The notes: a model not told the origin generated them from the letters alone. Counted from the stretch's first letter, positions 35,741 to 47,649 are shown. The stretch: DNA of 64,000 nt from Rosa chinensis (GCF_002994745.2 NC_037094.1:24343001-24407000), one strand, 5' to 3'. Program-made: numbers and translations.

Positions 35741-36622
35741 GAACTTAGATTTTCATTGGATTTATAAGAAACACTATGCAATTCCTCCTGTTACTGCTTC
35801 AATATAATCCCAAATACATGGTAGCACTAGGCATAGAAATGGGGCGGAAAAAGGGCATGAGTTTACCAACCCATCTGTCATTCCTAATTCTGGCCAATTG
35901 GAGTGGAATGAAATGGAAGTTAATAATCAATAGAGAATGTGCTAAAGTGAGTAGGGAATAAAAAGGCTAAATGCGACCTAATTAATGATTTCTATCGAGG
36001 TTGAAAGAAATCTGAATGTCTTCTATTGATCAAGTCACTGAAGTTCTGTGGCATACATTAGTTATTTAGTTAACGACCCTACATGTAGTCTGTGGTATAT
36101 GACAATTGTGGACCTTGGAATCCATCGGTGCTGGAACTCTAGGAATGTGGAGAGTATATCATCAATTGTAGTGTTAGCAGAAACCAAAAGGAAGTGAATC
36201 TAATATAAGGCAAATGGATTTCATGTAGTGTTTGGAAAACCATTCCTAAAGTGAATGGTAAATAGACTGTTTCTCTCAGCTGGAAAACATATTATGCAGC
36301 GTTCTCGTCTGACAATGTCTTACCAGTTACTAAGAGAGAGATTTTTGCTCTCAAGAACTTGAATTGGAACAGACTGTCAAATTTGTGGAAATGTACTTTA
36401 TATTGAGAATGGATAAAAGTAATGATTAAGCCCTTGAGATGATATTGGCCTGTGTTAAAGATACATCTCATTACTCTTAAACAGTTGAGAGAGACCCGCA
36501 CATTCAACTGAACTCTGAGTTCAAGTTATCCTTTCCTAACACTCATTTGGAGACATTGTGTGCTCTCTATTATTTTATCTATTTAGTTTTCAAGCTTATG
36601 GTTCTTTGCTGTTTTCATATAG

Positions 36623-38521
36623 GGTCATAAAGAATGGCTTGCAGAGGTTCAATTTCTTGGTGTGGTAAATCACCCAAATCTTGTAAGCTTCTAGGATATG
36701 CTCTGTAGATGGAGAAAGAGGGATCCAATTACCGGCTATTGGTATATGAATATATGCCTAATAGGAGCTTAGAGGATTATCTTTTCAACAGGGCTTTGAA
36801 CCCTCTTCCTTGGATCACGAGGTTACAAATAATGCTTGTGCTGCTCAAGGATTGGCTTATTTACACGAGGACTGGAGTCCAGGTGAATATAGTTTCATTA
36901 TTTGACCTATGTTTGACCCTGTATTTCCTTTCAGTTTGTTTGGAATGTAGAACTACCATATCATGTGAACATGCGACTCATATATGTTATTTTGACCATT
37001 GGAATACCAAATCAGGTGACCTGCTTAAGATAGTGTAGTATTAGAACCACGACTAATGATTGGAATGTATCGACTACGTATTACGTTATCCATCTTTTAC
37101 TTGTTTGCTGCATTTATAGTGGCATCTCTGGTTTTGGAACTTAAATTGTATCTGCTACTAATATAATTGCCTTCAGTTACATAGATTGGTGGAAACTGTC
37201 ACTTCAGTAACTGTCCATTATCTTGATGTATTCTGTTTCGTAAAAGCTTTAGCTGTTGGGACCCTGTGGTTGTGTCACATGCATAAGAGTTCTTGAGTTC
37301 AAACCTTCGAATGACATTGCACTCTTGTTTGCTGTCTAGTACAAATTGAATTTGGACATAAAACTTGGGAGTAATATAAAAGAAGCATGAACTAAATTAT
37401 CATTCTGTAATTGCTGCGCGTTAATAGTGCCCCCTGTTTACTTCAACACGCTAGTCCCCTGATCTTGTTCTTCCATTGCTGTAGCTGAAAGTCAATTAAG
37501 GGGAAAATTTAAATTCTCGCTACTAAAAATGCTTTATGTGCTTTAATGTTAATGTTATAATACTACATCATAGATTTGGTTCAGCTCTGCTTGGGAGCTT
37601 GAACAAAGTCATCTTCTATTTTTGCTTCTGGCCATCAATATCCAAATGCTGAAGAGTGTATTTCAGGATGGTAGATAATGGCTTACCTCGCATGGTAACT
37701 CTTTATTTGTTTGAAGACAAGAGTTTTTATATACTTTGTTGAACCTTTGTTGTTGCATTGTTCCAATAGGTGATATATCGAGATTTCAAATCCTCCAACG
37801 TGCTCTTGGATGAGGACTTTAAGCCGAAGCTCTCAGACTTCGGGCTTGCTAGAGAAGGGCCAAAGGGTGACCGTACTCATGTATCGACAGCAGTAAGTAT
37901 ATAATAAATGACTTATTTTACTACTAGCCCAAGATCTTTAGAACTCGATGTCAACTTCATTTGGAGGTTGGCAGAATCTTGTTTGAATTGCATATTGAGA
38001 GGACAATTGGTATTAGTTATTATTCGCCTTTCTGATTCTTTGCTTCTATTTAACATTTTCCCTGGTTCATATTGTATTTGCTTTTGTTATCAGGTGGTAG
38101 GGACTTATGGATATGCTGCCCCAGAGTATGTTGAAACAGGCCATCTTCCATCCATAGTGACTTGTGGAGTTTTGGTGTGGTGCTGTATGAGATCCTCACT
38201 GGGAGGCGTGTCTTAGAAAGACACCGGCCAACAGCGGAGCAGAAGCTTCTTTATTGGGTTAGACAGTACCCTGCAGACAGTAAAAAGTTTAGCATGATAA
38301 TAGATCCACTCCAGAGAGACCAGTATTCTATTAATGCAGCTCGGAAAATTGCCAAGTTGGCAGATAGCTGCCTGAACAAGAATGCAAAAGACCGGCCAAC
38401 AATGAATCAGGTAGTAGAGATCTTGAAGCAAGCTATACAAGATTCACAAAAGGGTACTAACTCTGTAAATAACAATTTTGGGGCATCTGGGTCTAAATTG
38501 GGTAGAAAGAACCCAAGTTGA
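36623..38521 (+). pseudogene. RLCK-VII (PCRK/PBL19-like) kinase pseudogene, copy C
   Basis: Exons 36623-36882, 37770-37892 and 38094-38521. This is the least damaged catalytic core in the window. [20 protein letters not shown] and [12 protein letters not shown] are intact, the acceptor before exon 3 is a normal CAG, and [17 protein letters not shown] is readable. Then one base is lost, so the frame breaks before [14 protein letters not shown]. The first exon carries small deletions around NHPNL and GYCS. It ends with a C-terminal extension ([15 protein letters not shown]) longer than copies A and B. As in the others, the exon with the P-loop and ATP-binding lysine is missing. If the single-base losses were sequence errors it would still be an incomplete kinase. 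Confidence 0.88.
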
Positions 38522-39329
38522 GGTGATATAAGAGAGAACCCTGTGATCAAACGAAAGCATTATTAATAGTGTCTGTTGTGACTGTTCTATTTAAATTTTT
38601 TAACAGGTTGAGATGGATGGATAGTGGAAATGGGAGTTTTGTAAAAGTTTCAATTTTGCAGACTTCAAATATTTTTAGCCTCTCTGTTTTTACACCCTTC
38701 ATATTAATCGAAGTTAGGGGCTCTGGTCCAACATAGGGTGGTTTGATCACTACTCGGTGTACTACTTGAGGGGGTTCAAGTACAATTGGAAGGTCATTAT
38801 TTCTACTTTTTGTTTCCCTGAGATTGAGGCTGTGAAAGTTTGAGCAAAGAATGCAGAAAAGAGGGAGTGAAAAGAATGACAAAAGAATCGATCACTCATT
38901 AGAAAGGGTAGTTGATTTTATAAGGCTTTGATAATTTCACCACCTCACTGTCAAATGATCTCTTGGAGCTACAATGTGCACTTTCTTGTTTGCTGGTTAG
39001 TGATGTATGAACCTTGAAGAAACTACTGTACAATATACATCCGTTTTTGGTTGCTTGTCTTAGAAATTAAGCGAAATTGTTATATCCTGTCACATTCTCA
39101 TATTTGTTATCTTACATTAGAAGTTGTGCATTGTGAAAAGGAAAGAAAGAAAGAGCGAAATGCAGCTACAAACTGAAGAAACAGAAGGCAAAGAGATCTC
39201 AAATCGAAAAAGCTCCCATATCCTGGTTACTGCATGTGGAGTAGGCTACTAATTCCTTCCTCCACATAACAGTAGGCTGCAACTTATAAGATCATTTTCT
39301 AAAGAAAAAAAACCACACTACAAACATTT
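38522..39329. other. Intergenic stretch without recognised gene
   Basis: AT-rich sequence between the kinase and the RLP-tail relic. One minus-strand open stretch (38547-38882) has no recognisable protein features. Confidence 0.6.
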
Positions 39330-39810
39330 ATGTAAGTTCAAAACAATAAATGATGATCTGCTAGTATTATTAGATAAATCCTATCTTTTGTACTATACAT
39401 GAATTTGAAATAGGCGCATCCATGAAGACTTTAGCAGTGAAGTGTCACAGACTCCCCAAATCTTCTGAAGAATCCAAGCAATGCACTATCGTAATAAAAT
39501 CCTTGGTTTCTGATACCATCAGTTTTCTCACTTCCATTGCCACTAGAGATAACAGGATCTTGAGTAGTCCATATCTGGGGGACTTAAGTGTTAGCTGTGG
39601 TCTGCAAAGTCAAAAATTCCCAATAGATGCAGAGTAATAAAATCTCTGAAGTTTGAATTCTTCCTGACAAGTTATTGTATGGTAAGTCCGAGGCACTAAG
39701 AAATTTCAAGCTCGAAAATCTTGTAGGATTCTACCGGATAGCTGTTTTTTGAAGAATCAAGAAACGCCATCATCTTCAAGTGACCAAAGTTGTTAGCACC
39801 CTTGCCTGTC
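39330..39810 (-). pseudogene. RLP C-terminal relic
   Basis: The minus strand aligns with the end of the RLP gene. Readable pieces correspond to FG-LKM, the final LRRs, the spacer after CPGEG, the membrane segment region (WILQK-like) and the tail (MRLFQIHV-like), all with stops. The start region (AACAATAAATGATGATCTGC) matches the left edge of units A and B (AACAATAAATTATACTCTGC), so it marks the beginning of another duplicated unit. Confidence 0.6.
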
Positions 39811-40518
39811 AAGTAATTTACGTGAGAGCTGGAGAAGCACATTCCTTTTGTTTGGAGGAAATGGTTGTAGTAAGTTGTTAGATTTCAATTGAATTGTAAT
39901 CAGGGTGCAGTTTTTTTTTTTATGATAGGTTGGAATTTCTCGGGATTTGATTCACAGAGCGCTAGAATAAACTTCCAATACTTGTTAGGCACTGAAGCGG
40001 ATATTCCAAAAATTGCAGAGATGAAGATAATGATGCTCCCTCTGCTCTAAATCCAATATAAAAAGAAAAGAAAGGAAAAGAAAAGAAAAGAATGGTATGC
40101 GTAATATGAAATGTTGGATTCTCATCTGGACACAGGCTGAAACACCAAGACACATGGATGATTATTATAGTGATCAAGTTAGATTGACATAAATGAAACT
40201 TCTGGAAAACAAGTTGAATAACACAAACATGATCAAGTTAGATTGGAATAGATACATTGAAATGCTCTGGAATGGAACAATATTTAATTGCAGCTAATTA
40301 CTTTGAAATCAATTGAGAAATCTAGGTTTAAATTACAGCCAGAAAGATTAGGAAGCTAAATAGAGGTCTTGTTGCATGGAATCAAAAGTTATAGCAGCTC
40401 ATACTACATACAATCCATTATTCATACACATATCTCAAGAGAAACAAGCATAATATTTATTTCTTGCCGGAAGAGAAAGCAACAAAATCTGAAAACCTTT
40501 AACATTAAGCCTTGAATT
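39811..40518. other. Intergenic stretch without recognised gene
   Basis: No coding or repeat signal recognised, apart from a short purine tract of AAAGG/AAAAG words near 40060-40090. Confidence 0.55.
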
Positions 40519-40979
40519 TGTTGGAGAGGAAAGATCCCACATTGGAAAAGTGACAAATAAAATATAACTTATAAGTGGGTGGATCTCACCCAATTGTACC
40601 GAGGCCTTTTGTGATTAAAACCCAACACCTAACTGGTGGTTAAGTTGGGACAGTATCGGTACAATGGTGGACCACAGCCACGCTTGTCGCTGTTTAACAT
40701 GGTATCAAAGCGGGTCCTTCTCCAATTGCGTCTCCATGTAGGCACGTATCATGAGCCCAAATTGGGGTTCCCTGTATTGCCATCAAAATTACCAAGTGTC
40801 CAATGTGGGCCTTGGATTGTATCGACCAAGTCTCCGATATGAGACTTGTGTCCCAATTTCTAATGTGGAAATTGGATTAATTAATTTCACGTGCAGACCT
40901 AGAGTTAGGTTGCACGTGAGGGGGCGTGTTGGTATCGGTACAATGGTGGACCACGGGCCACGCTTGTCGTTGTTTAACA
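40519..40979 (+). mobile_element. TRIM (miniature LTR retrotransposon)
   Basis: The 5' LTR 40519-40699 begins TGTTGGAGAGG and ends GTTTAACA. It is followed immediately by TGGTATCAAAGCG, the initiator tRNA-Met primer site. A polypurine tract GTGAGGGGGCG precedes the 3' LTR at 40927-40979, which starts TGTTGG and then jumps to TATCGGTACAATGGTGG: about 128 bp of that LTR has been lost. The target duplication GAATT is perfect at 40514-40518 and 40980-40984. There is no coding capacity in 461 bp. It lies just downstream of the RLP gene. Confidence 0.9.
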
Positions 40980-41131
40980 GAATTTGTCCACTTCTGGGAA
41001 ATTAGGGTCATCAACAAATCTTTTGTGTTTCCAAACGATTGTTATACTATAAATTTGAAGAGTTTTAAGTATATCTAGCCAGAAATATAAACACTAGAAA
41101 AAAATAAGGATTATGTAGCTTAGTTTACCAT

Positions 41132-44100
41132 TTATCTTTGAAGTGTCCTCCGCACTTTTGCCTTGTACACAACAGTTTTGACATAAATCCAATCTTTTGC
41201 ATTGTCCAGGAATCTGAAATAAGCATATCTCCAAGAAGTCTTAAGCTATAAACTGCCGCAGACCATCCAAAATCCAGTGACAAATCCCAGCACTGCACTA
41301 ATAAAGAATCCAAGGTTTATGAGACCATCACTAACCTGTTCTTTGTTATCAATTTCAGTTCCTCTCGTGATTCCATCATCTTGAACTGTTCCTTCTCCTG
41401 GACAACTTTGTGTTAGCGGTGGTCCACAAAGTCCACGATTTCCCATATATTGAGAAGCATTAAAGCCCTGAAGTTGGGTGCCTGATGGAATTCTTCCTGA
41501 CAAGTTGTTGTGTGACAAGTCCAAGACACTAAGAAAGTTTAAGCTCGCAAAACTTGTAGGAATTTGACCAGATATCCGGTTTCTTGACAAATCAAGAGAT
41601 TCCAACATCTTCATGTTACCAAAGTCTTTAGGAAGCTTTCCCGTCAATTTGTTTCCAGACAGGTTCAGAGATTTCAACTCTGTCATACTTGCTATACTAG
41701 GCGGAATTTCCCCAATCAAATAGTTGCTTGAAATGTCAATGCTTCTCATACCATCAAGATTTTTCCCAAACTCAATTTCTATTCCTTTCCACACAAGTTC
41801 CACAGTAAAACTTCTACTTCCTCCAGTATCATGAGCCAAAGCGGTAATGTTATTCAAGCAATGCGGCAAGCTTCCTGAAATATTGTTGTGAGAGAGGTCC
41901 AAAACATTAATGGCAGCTAGACTGCACAGGGAGAAGGGTATGATTCCATTAAACTCATTTGACCGTAAGCGTAGAATCACCAAGTTTGGTAGGCTTTGGC
42001 CAATCCATGTTGGTATCTTTCCCGACAATTTATTGTTGCCGAGGTCAACCATCAATAATTGGGTAGAGTTCTCTAAAGAAGGCAATTCTCCTGAAAAGTT
42101 GTTATCATGTAAACGCAATATCCCAATTGACTGTAGATTGCCTAACCAGCTTGGTATTTTTCCAGATAATTTATTCTTTCCCAAATTCAACAGTTGCAAT
42201 TCTTGACATTGCATCCAACAATTAGGAAGCTCCCGAGACAATAGGTTCTTAGAAATGTCAACATACCAAATACCTAGAGCACAGAAGGAAGACAAAGGTC
42301 CTGAAAAACTGTTATTCGCGCGCGAGATACAAATACCTGAGCATAGGAGGAAATGATGGCAACGCGATATAAATAGATTAGAAGACAAGCCAACTTCACT
42401 TAAACTTGTCAATGACAGATTCGGTAGTTTCCCATGGATTTGGTTCATAGAGAGATCTAACCACTCTAAGCCAGAAAATAGATCCCAAAACTTATGAGGT
42501 AATGATCCTGATAGTCCAGCATTAGAGAGAGAAAGCCTAAAAAGATTTGTCTGCGTTAGAATCCACTTGGGAAAAGCTGGGCCCACCTTGCAAGAGGACA
42601 TATCTAACTCACCAGTAAGCTGAAATGGTGGATTCCAATCAGAGCTTAGGTTGATAGAGAAACGATTACCAGAAATATCCAAAGTCTGTAAACGAGAGAG
42701 GTTCAAAAAGTGGGCCTCTGTTATGACACCACTCAAAGAATTCCCGAAAGAATTAATGTTTCAAGGCTAGAGAGTTGCCCGACACTCTCGGGTACAGACC
42801 CATTTCCTTGATTAGCGCCAAGATACAACTCTCTTAACTTTGAGAAACGTGTGAAATCCGGCAACGATCCCCAAAACTGGTTCCCTGCCAAGGCCAAGGT
42901 CTCAAGTGTGTTCTCAGCACAAGACAAGGTTTTAACAGAGTCCTCAATGTTTTCAGACAATTGGTCAACGACTCTAAGCTGCATAAGTTTTGAAAGCCTT
43001 TTGGTATCCCACCTTCAAGTTGATTGGAAGAGAGATCAATATGGACAAAGTTGCTGCTGACATTGGCTATCCAATTAAATATTGAAGAATTCAGAGAGTT
43101 ATAAGAGAGGTCAAGGAGTTGAAGAGAGGTGGAAGAATTAATAAAGGCAAGTGATCTTGGATTGACATCAGGAAGGTTACACTCGGATAACTCGAGCTCT
43201 CTCAGTAAAGTGAGCTTGCTCAAAGATTCTGGCCAATTCACAGCCTCAGACAAATTCAGCCATGACATGTTCAGGTATCTCAAGGAAGAAAGATGAGATA
43301 ACCACTCAAGATTTTCTGAACTAACAACTTGGTTACCGTAAAGATCAAGAGTGTGCAAATTAGAGAGGTTTCCAAGTTGGGGAGGAACAGGTCCACTGAA
43401 ATTAGCTTCTGCAAGTTTGAGTTCTTTCAATTGACCCAGAGAGCCAATGAATTTGGGAATCATCATTCCTTCAAAATCATTGGAGGAAAGATCAAGAGTG
43501 TGCAAATTAGTGAGGTTTTCAAGTTGGGGAGGAACAGGTCCACTGAAATTAGCTTCTGCAAGTTTGAGTTCTTTCAATTGACTCAGAAAGCCAATGAATT
43601 TGGGAATCATCATTCCTTCAAAATCATTGGAGGGAAGATCAAGAGTGTGCAAATTAGAGAGGTTTCCAAGTTGGGGAGGAACAGGTCCACTGAATTTAGC
43701 ATATGCAAGATTGAGTTCTTTCAATTGACTCAGAGAGCCAATGAATTTGGGAATCATCTTTCCTTCAAAATCATTGGAGGAAAGATCAAGAGTGTGCAAA
43801 TTAGAGAGGTTTCTAAGTTGGGGAGGAACAGGTCCACTGAAATTAGCATCTGCAAGATTGAGTTCTTTCAATTGACTCAGAGAGCCAATGAATTTGGGAA
43901 TCATCATTCCTTCAAAATCATTGGAGGAAAGATCAAGAGTGTGCAAATTAGAGAGGTTTCCAAGTTGGGGAGGAACAGGTCCACTGAAATTAGCATCTGC
44001 AAGTTTGAGTTCTTTCAATTGACTCAGAGAGCCAATGAATTTGGGAATCATCATTCCTTCAAAATCATTGGAGGAAAGATCAAGAGTGTGCAAATTAGAG

Positions 44101-44582
44101 AGGTTTCCAAGTTGGGGAGGAACAGGTCCACTGAAATTAGCATCTGCAAGTTTGAGCTCTTTCAATTGACTCAAAGAACCAATGAACTTCGGAATGATCA
44201 TTCCTCCAAAATCATTATAACTGAGGTCCAAGTAATTTAGATATGGCAATTCAAGTAGTGAAGGACTAATTTCACCTCTCCATTTAGTGGAATCGTAATA
44301 ACTATAAGAGAGATCTAGAATGATGACATGACCTGTTTGGTTGTTGCATGCTATTCCTCTCCACTTGCAGCAAGCTTTCTCACTTTTCCAAGAGGCAAGA
44401 GCATTGGAGTCATCCACAAGGCCTTGTTTGAACTGGAGAAGAGCATGCCTTTCACTCTCCAAGCACATGATGTTGTTAGAGCTTCCAACATTTGAACAAC
44501 AAATAGCAGAGGCAATGGCCAGGCACACAAGCCCAACCAAACCAGAATGCATAGACCCACCACTCATTATACTGAAAAACAT
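41132..44582 (-). pseudogene. LRR receptor-like protein (HcrVf/EIX-type RLP), near-intact with three lesions
   Basis: A single-exon membrane receptor without kinase, of the class that detects microbial or apoplastic signals. The ATG at 44582 gives MFFSIM and a hydrophobic signal peptide (LVGLVCLAIASAICC). I prefer it to the longer frame opening at 44711 because a TATA box lies between them. Next come the LRRNT domain (CLESERHALLQFKQGLVD, CCKWRGIACN), about 30 LRRs, an island before the last LRRs (VELVWKGIEIEFGKNL), the cap (GNRGLCGPPLTQSCPGEG), an acidic spacer, one membrane helix (GFFISAVLGFVTGFWMVCGS) and a short tail (KTSWRYAYF, then KDWIYV). Lesions are a one-base loss near 42970, another near 42740, and an in-frame TAG at 41246-41248, 38 codons before the natural stop. 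It could be a recent pseudogene, or functional with consensus errors. Confidence 0.9.
43370..44240 (-). repeat. Six-copy 147-bp tandem array encoding LRR pairs
   Basis: The plus-strand marker GTCCACTGAA recurs at 43391, 43538, 43685, 43832, 43979 and 44126, exactly 147 bp apart. Each unit is 49 codons, or two LRRs (IPKFIGSLSQLKELKLA, then NFSGPVPPQLGNLSNLHTLD). Copies differ by only a few bases, so the array is recent or homogenised. It keeps the reading frame. Confidence 0.97.
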
Positions 44583-44616
44583 GATTATGAAGATGATATG
44601 CAACCTGCAAAGTGAA

Positions 44617-44628
44617 GTATATATAGTT
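44617..44628 (-). promoter_or_regulatory. TATA box of the RLP gene
   Basis: The minus strand reads ACTATATATACTT about 35-45 bases upstream of the chosen ATG, a usual plant TATA context. Transcription from here would exclude the upstream open codons to 44711. Confidence 0.5.
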
Positions 44629-44745
44629 GAAGCAAAAGGATTTTGGAAACTACATATGTATAATCGTGGAAACAGCAATGGAGTTGCTTCATTGACTGAC
44701 TTGATCGGCATAATTTGGAAATTGGTTTTTTCTTCATTGATTTTC

Positions 44746-44793
44746 TAAGATGTAATTCAGTTAAACTCTAAGATGTAATTCAGTTAAACTTTG
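44746..44793. repeat. Two-copy tandem repeat (23 bp)
   Basis: TAAGATGTAATTCAGTTAAA occurs twice in a row, upstream of the RLP gene. Confidence 0.85.
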
Positions 44794-45883
44794 CTCATCA
44801 AGATGGTGTTTTCCCTCGTTGTTTAAGTTTTGAGGTCGCATTATAGGCTCAACATGAATTGGAATTATAGTATTCTTATAGCTGACAGATTAGTTTGAAT
44901 CAGTTTTTTGGGGGAATGATGTGGTGTCTGAACCTGGACAGTAGATGCTCTACTCCCTCCATTTGGGTGCATGTTAATTAGTCTTTTACTGCTTTTATAT
45001 ATTTGGCACTCTTCTCCGCGTACTTGAAATTAAATGTGAATTGAAATAGCTGCATGAAATGTCATTCACAATGTGAATTCTTGTTTAAGTTTGAATTTTG
45101 ATTCATGTATCAAGTAGGGATCTCTGTTTAGATTGTGACTTATTCAGGTTTTGGGTGCAGGTTGATGGCATCAGGTGGGCAGTGTGGAAATCCCTTCATT
45201 TGTTAAAGCTTGAGAAAACATTGTCTTAAGGCCTTACTGGAAAACTCCTTCGGCCATCTTCGGCTGTTTTCAGGTCATCTTACCTATCCTTGACAGCAGA
45301 ATGTGTGTTCCTGAGGAGTTCAGATATTAACTTTAAAACCTTTATATGCTGACTTGCATTGAAGATACAGCTTTCTGCTGTGACATAGTTGTTATTCATA
45401 GTTGCTGTGCATGAATTAGATAATGTAGTTGCATGCTTAATCTGTTTTGGAGTGCCAAAGTTGATCTGAGATGATTGATGGATAAATATCTTGACTTATA
45501 TATTACAATGACTGGATTTTGCTGTTTGGAAATTCTTTGGTTGTTCACCCCAAAATGAAAACTAGCTGATTTTCAGTTAGTAAGTGCCAGTGCGTACATT
45601 ACCCTTTTCTTTCTTCAAAAGAGAAGTATTTTGTAGTTAAGGAACAATCAAGTCAATTTATGGTCACATAGATATATGTGCTGATCTTCTTACCATTCTG
45701 AAATAGATAGGATGATATGACAACTATGAGTTTTACTGATAACTAAAGGCTGGGGAGGAAATTTCTGTAATTGATTTGATTCACAAACGTGTTGAGATTG
45801 CTTCTTTGTAATTCTGTAATCTTATTACCATTCTGGAATAGAAAGGATCATATTGTACTTGGGCATTTGGCGGTTGTTTGCAG
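44794..45883. other. Intergenic or intron-like stretch
   Basis: AT-rich sequence between the RLP promoter side and the ubiquitin protease fragment. No exon recognised. It may contain introns or the border of the transferred fragment. Confidence 0.5.
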
Positions 45884-46482
45884 TGTATTGGTACACAGCG
45901 GTGGGGTGCATGGTGGACATTACTAGGCCTTTATCAGGCCGATGCTTTCCAATCATTGGTATCTGGTTCTTATTTTTCTGTCATGCATCCGCTAAAATGT
46001 GCAGACAATTTTTGCATTTGTGGACAACTTAAATTTGATTGTCATGATTTTACTACATCAATCTTAGTTGTGGTTTTTCATTCAGAAAGTTTCAGAAGCA
46101 TGTAGGACACAAAGTGGGTAACTTAGGTTGTTAATCATCGCTGAGCATTATTCTGTTACCATGCCATTAAGATTTGTGTTTCTCATGAACAAATTTGATG
46201 ATGAGAGGGTAACCAGAGAAGATATAAAGAGGGCACTAGAAGAGCAGTGTGGTGGTGAGGAAGATGTATTTCTTATTCTGCATGCACTATTGCATCTGTT
46301 TTTCCTGCTTAAATATATTCAGTAAAATGTTAATCCTCAAGTTCTAGTCCTTTCTCTTAATTTTCTCATGCTTCGACAGCTACCCTAGACAGACCCTGGG
46401 TTTAACACTCCTTTCAAATTTACAAAATATTCACACGCTTACATGCTGGTGTACGTAAGTGAAACTGACAAGGACAAAATAC
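45884..46482 (+). pseudogene. UBP12/UBP13-type ubiquitin protease fragment
   Basis: Three consecutive exons of the catalytic domain of a plant C19 deubiquitinase. About 45884-45962 encodes VLVHSGGVHGGHY, a stop, then AFIRPMLSNHWY; this is the box with the active-site histidine, and the tyrosine after GGHY is now TAG. About 46188-46261 encodes KFDDERVTREDIKRALEEQC followed by GGEE. About 46379-46482 encodes a shifted LPQTNPG-like start, then PFKFTKYSHAYMLVYVSETD. Exon spacing indicates retained introns, so this is a DNA-level copy, not a retrocopy. The cysteine-box half and the C-terminal half of the protein are absent. A partial second copy of the last exon lies near 46518-46590. Confidence 0.85.
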
Positions 46483-46815
46483 TCTTTATATATGTCTATG
46501 TATAATCTGGTGTACATGGGTTTAATAACACTCCTTTCAAATGAACTGAATGTATCCATAATCTGGTGTACATACACGTGCTTGCTGCATATGTTCATTG
46601 GCATTATAGACTTTAAGGGGTGTATTTATAGGGGAGGGAGGGAGCGAAAATAACTACTTTTGTTGTGCTGGTACATTCTATATCCTGAATAATGTTCATA
46701 CTAGCATTGCTGGGTGGGTGGAATGTGAAGTGAACAGAGTCAGACCCAAAACTTATAATGCTATAGTTTCCGTTCATTCATTTGACTTCTAGTTGAGAAC
46801 ATCCTTGCTTTGCAG

Positions 46816-47407
46816 TATGGAAAAGTTGTGCAAGCTCTAAGAAGAGGCGACCTCCGACTTCTTCGGCATGCTTTTCAAGAGCATGAAGACAGGTATGAAT
46901 TGCTTTCATTGTGAAAAGCTGGAGATTGTACTGCATTCTCTATGAGATTCAAATATATCAGGTTCTTTAGGTTTGCTGTATATCTTGTCCTAGAGAAGCT
47001 AGAACTTCAGGTCTATCAGAGATTGTTGAAAAAAAGATGTAAGTTCCCAAGCAACTATAAATCCGCCCTCTAACAGTATAATTTCTCTGAAGATTCAATT
47101 CATGATGATGCTTTCTTCATTGTGCAGTTATATTATCCAAAAGCAGAAGGACCCAAGAAAAGCTCACCAGCTGAAGTTGGAAGTAATTGTCAAAGCATTG
47201 AAATGGTCATTGATGTGGATGAGGTACTTGCTCTGCTGTCCCTTTCAATCTTGTTTTATTTCCAGTTTCTGTTGTTGATAGGCTATTTAATCAAATATCT
47301 GGTCAAATTTGTAGGTGGAGGGCATAATGGCGATACTAATACACAAAAGTCTGGTAAAGGGATACTTTGCACACAAGAGTAAAGTTGTGGTTTTAAGCAA
47401 GCACTGA
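46816..47407 (+). pseudogene. THP1/EER5 (PCI-domain, TREX-2) C-terminal fragment
   Basis: Four exons of the PCI-domain subunit of the mRNA-export complex TREX-2. 46816-46892 encodes YGKVVQALRRGDLRLLRHA then FQEHEDR. 46962 to about 47037 encodes FRFAVYLVLEKLELQVYQRL. 47128-47223 encodes IIQKQKDPRKAHQLKLEVIV then KALKW with a short deletion. 47315-47407 encodes VEGIMAILIHKSLVKGY then FAHKSKVVVLSKH and a stop. The PCI winged-helix end is recognisable, but the N-terminal two thirds is missing, the splice donor after exon 2 is altered, and the last residues (family: LSKQDPFPKL) are cut. It follows the UBP12-type fragment on the same strand and ends about 10 bp before duplicated unit B. Confidence 0.85.
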
Positions 47408-47649
47408 TATCCAACTCTTATGCAAGTCCATAACAATAAATTATACTCTGCTAGTATTATACTATTATTAACTTGAAAGACTCTAAAATATAGTTGAATA
47501 AACATAACAGAATTAGAAAAGAACTAGAACAGTATTAGCTTTACCATTCATCCATGGGGTTTGCTGTTCCTTTTTTCCATGTACACCGTCATTGTGATAT
47601 AAATTCTATCCTTGTACCATCCGATAATTTTAGGTTGCCATACTAATAT

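Larger units (their letters stand above)
28215..39300 (+). repeat. Segmental duplication, unit C (interrupted)
   Basis: Sequence at 28215-28420 and 36100-38520 aligns with unit A from about 5780 to 8290, including the intron sequences of the kinase. It is more diverged than A and B are from each other. The minus-strand Copia at 28425-35740 interrupts it upstream of the kinase exons. A small tandem duplication of about 37 bp (AAAGAATAGTTATATAT) is at its left edge. Confidence 0.8.

Noticed and set aside
36623..38521. Copy C as a functional kinase gene
   Set aside because: Catalytic residues are intact, but the ATP-binding exon is missing and two or more bases are lost in frame-critical places.
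43329..44240. A 303-codon open frame on the plus strand
   Set aside because: It is the antisense of the 147-bp LRR array. The unit length is a multiple of three, so any stop-free antisense frame is repeated automatically.
43370..44240. Possible CRISPR-like array (regular repeats)
   Set aside because: Units are contiguous without spacers, in frame within an LRR gene, and the genome is a plant.
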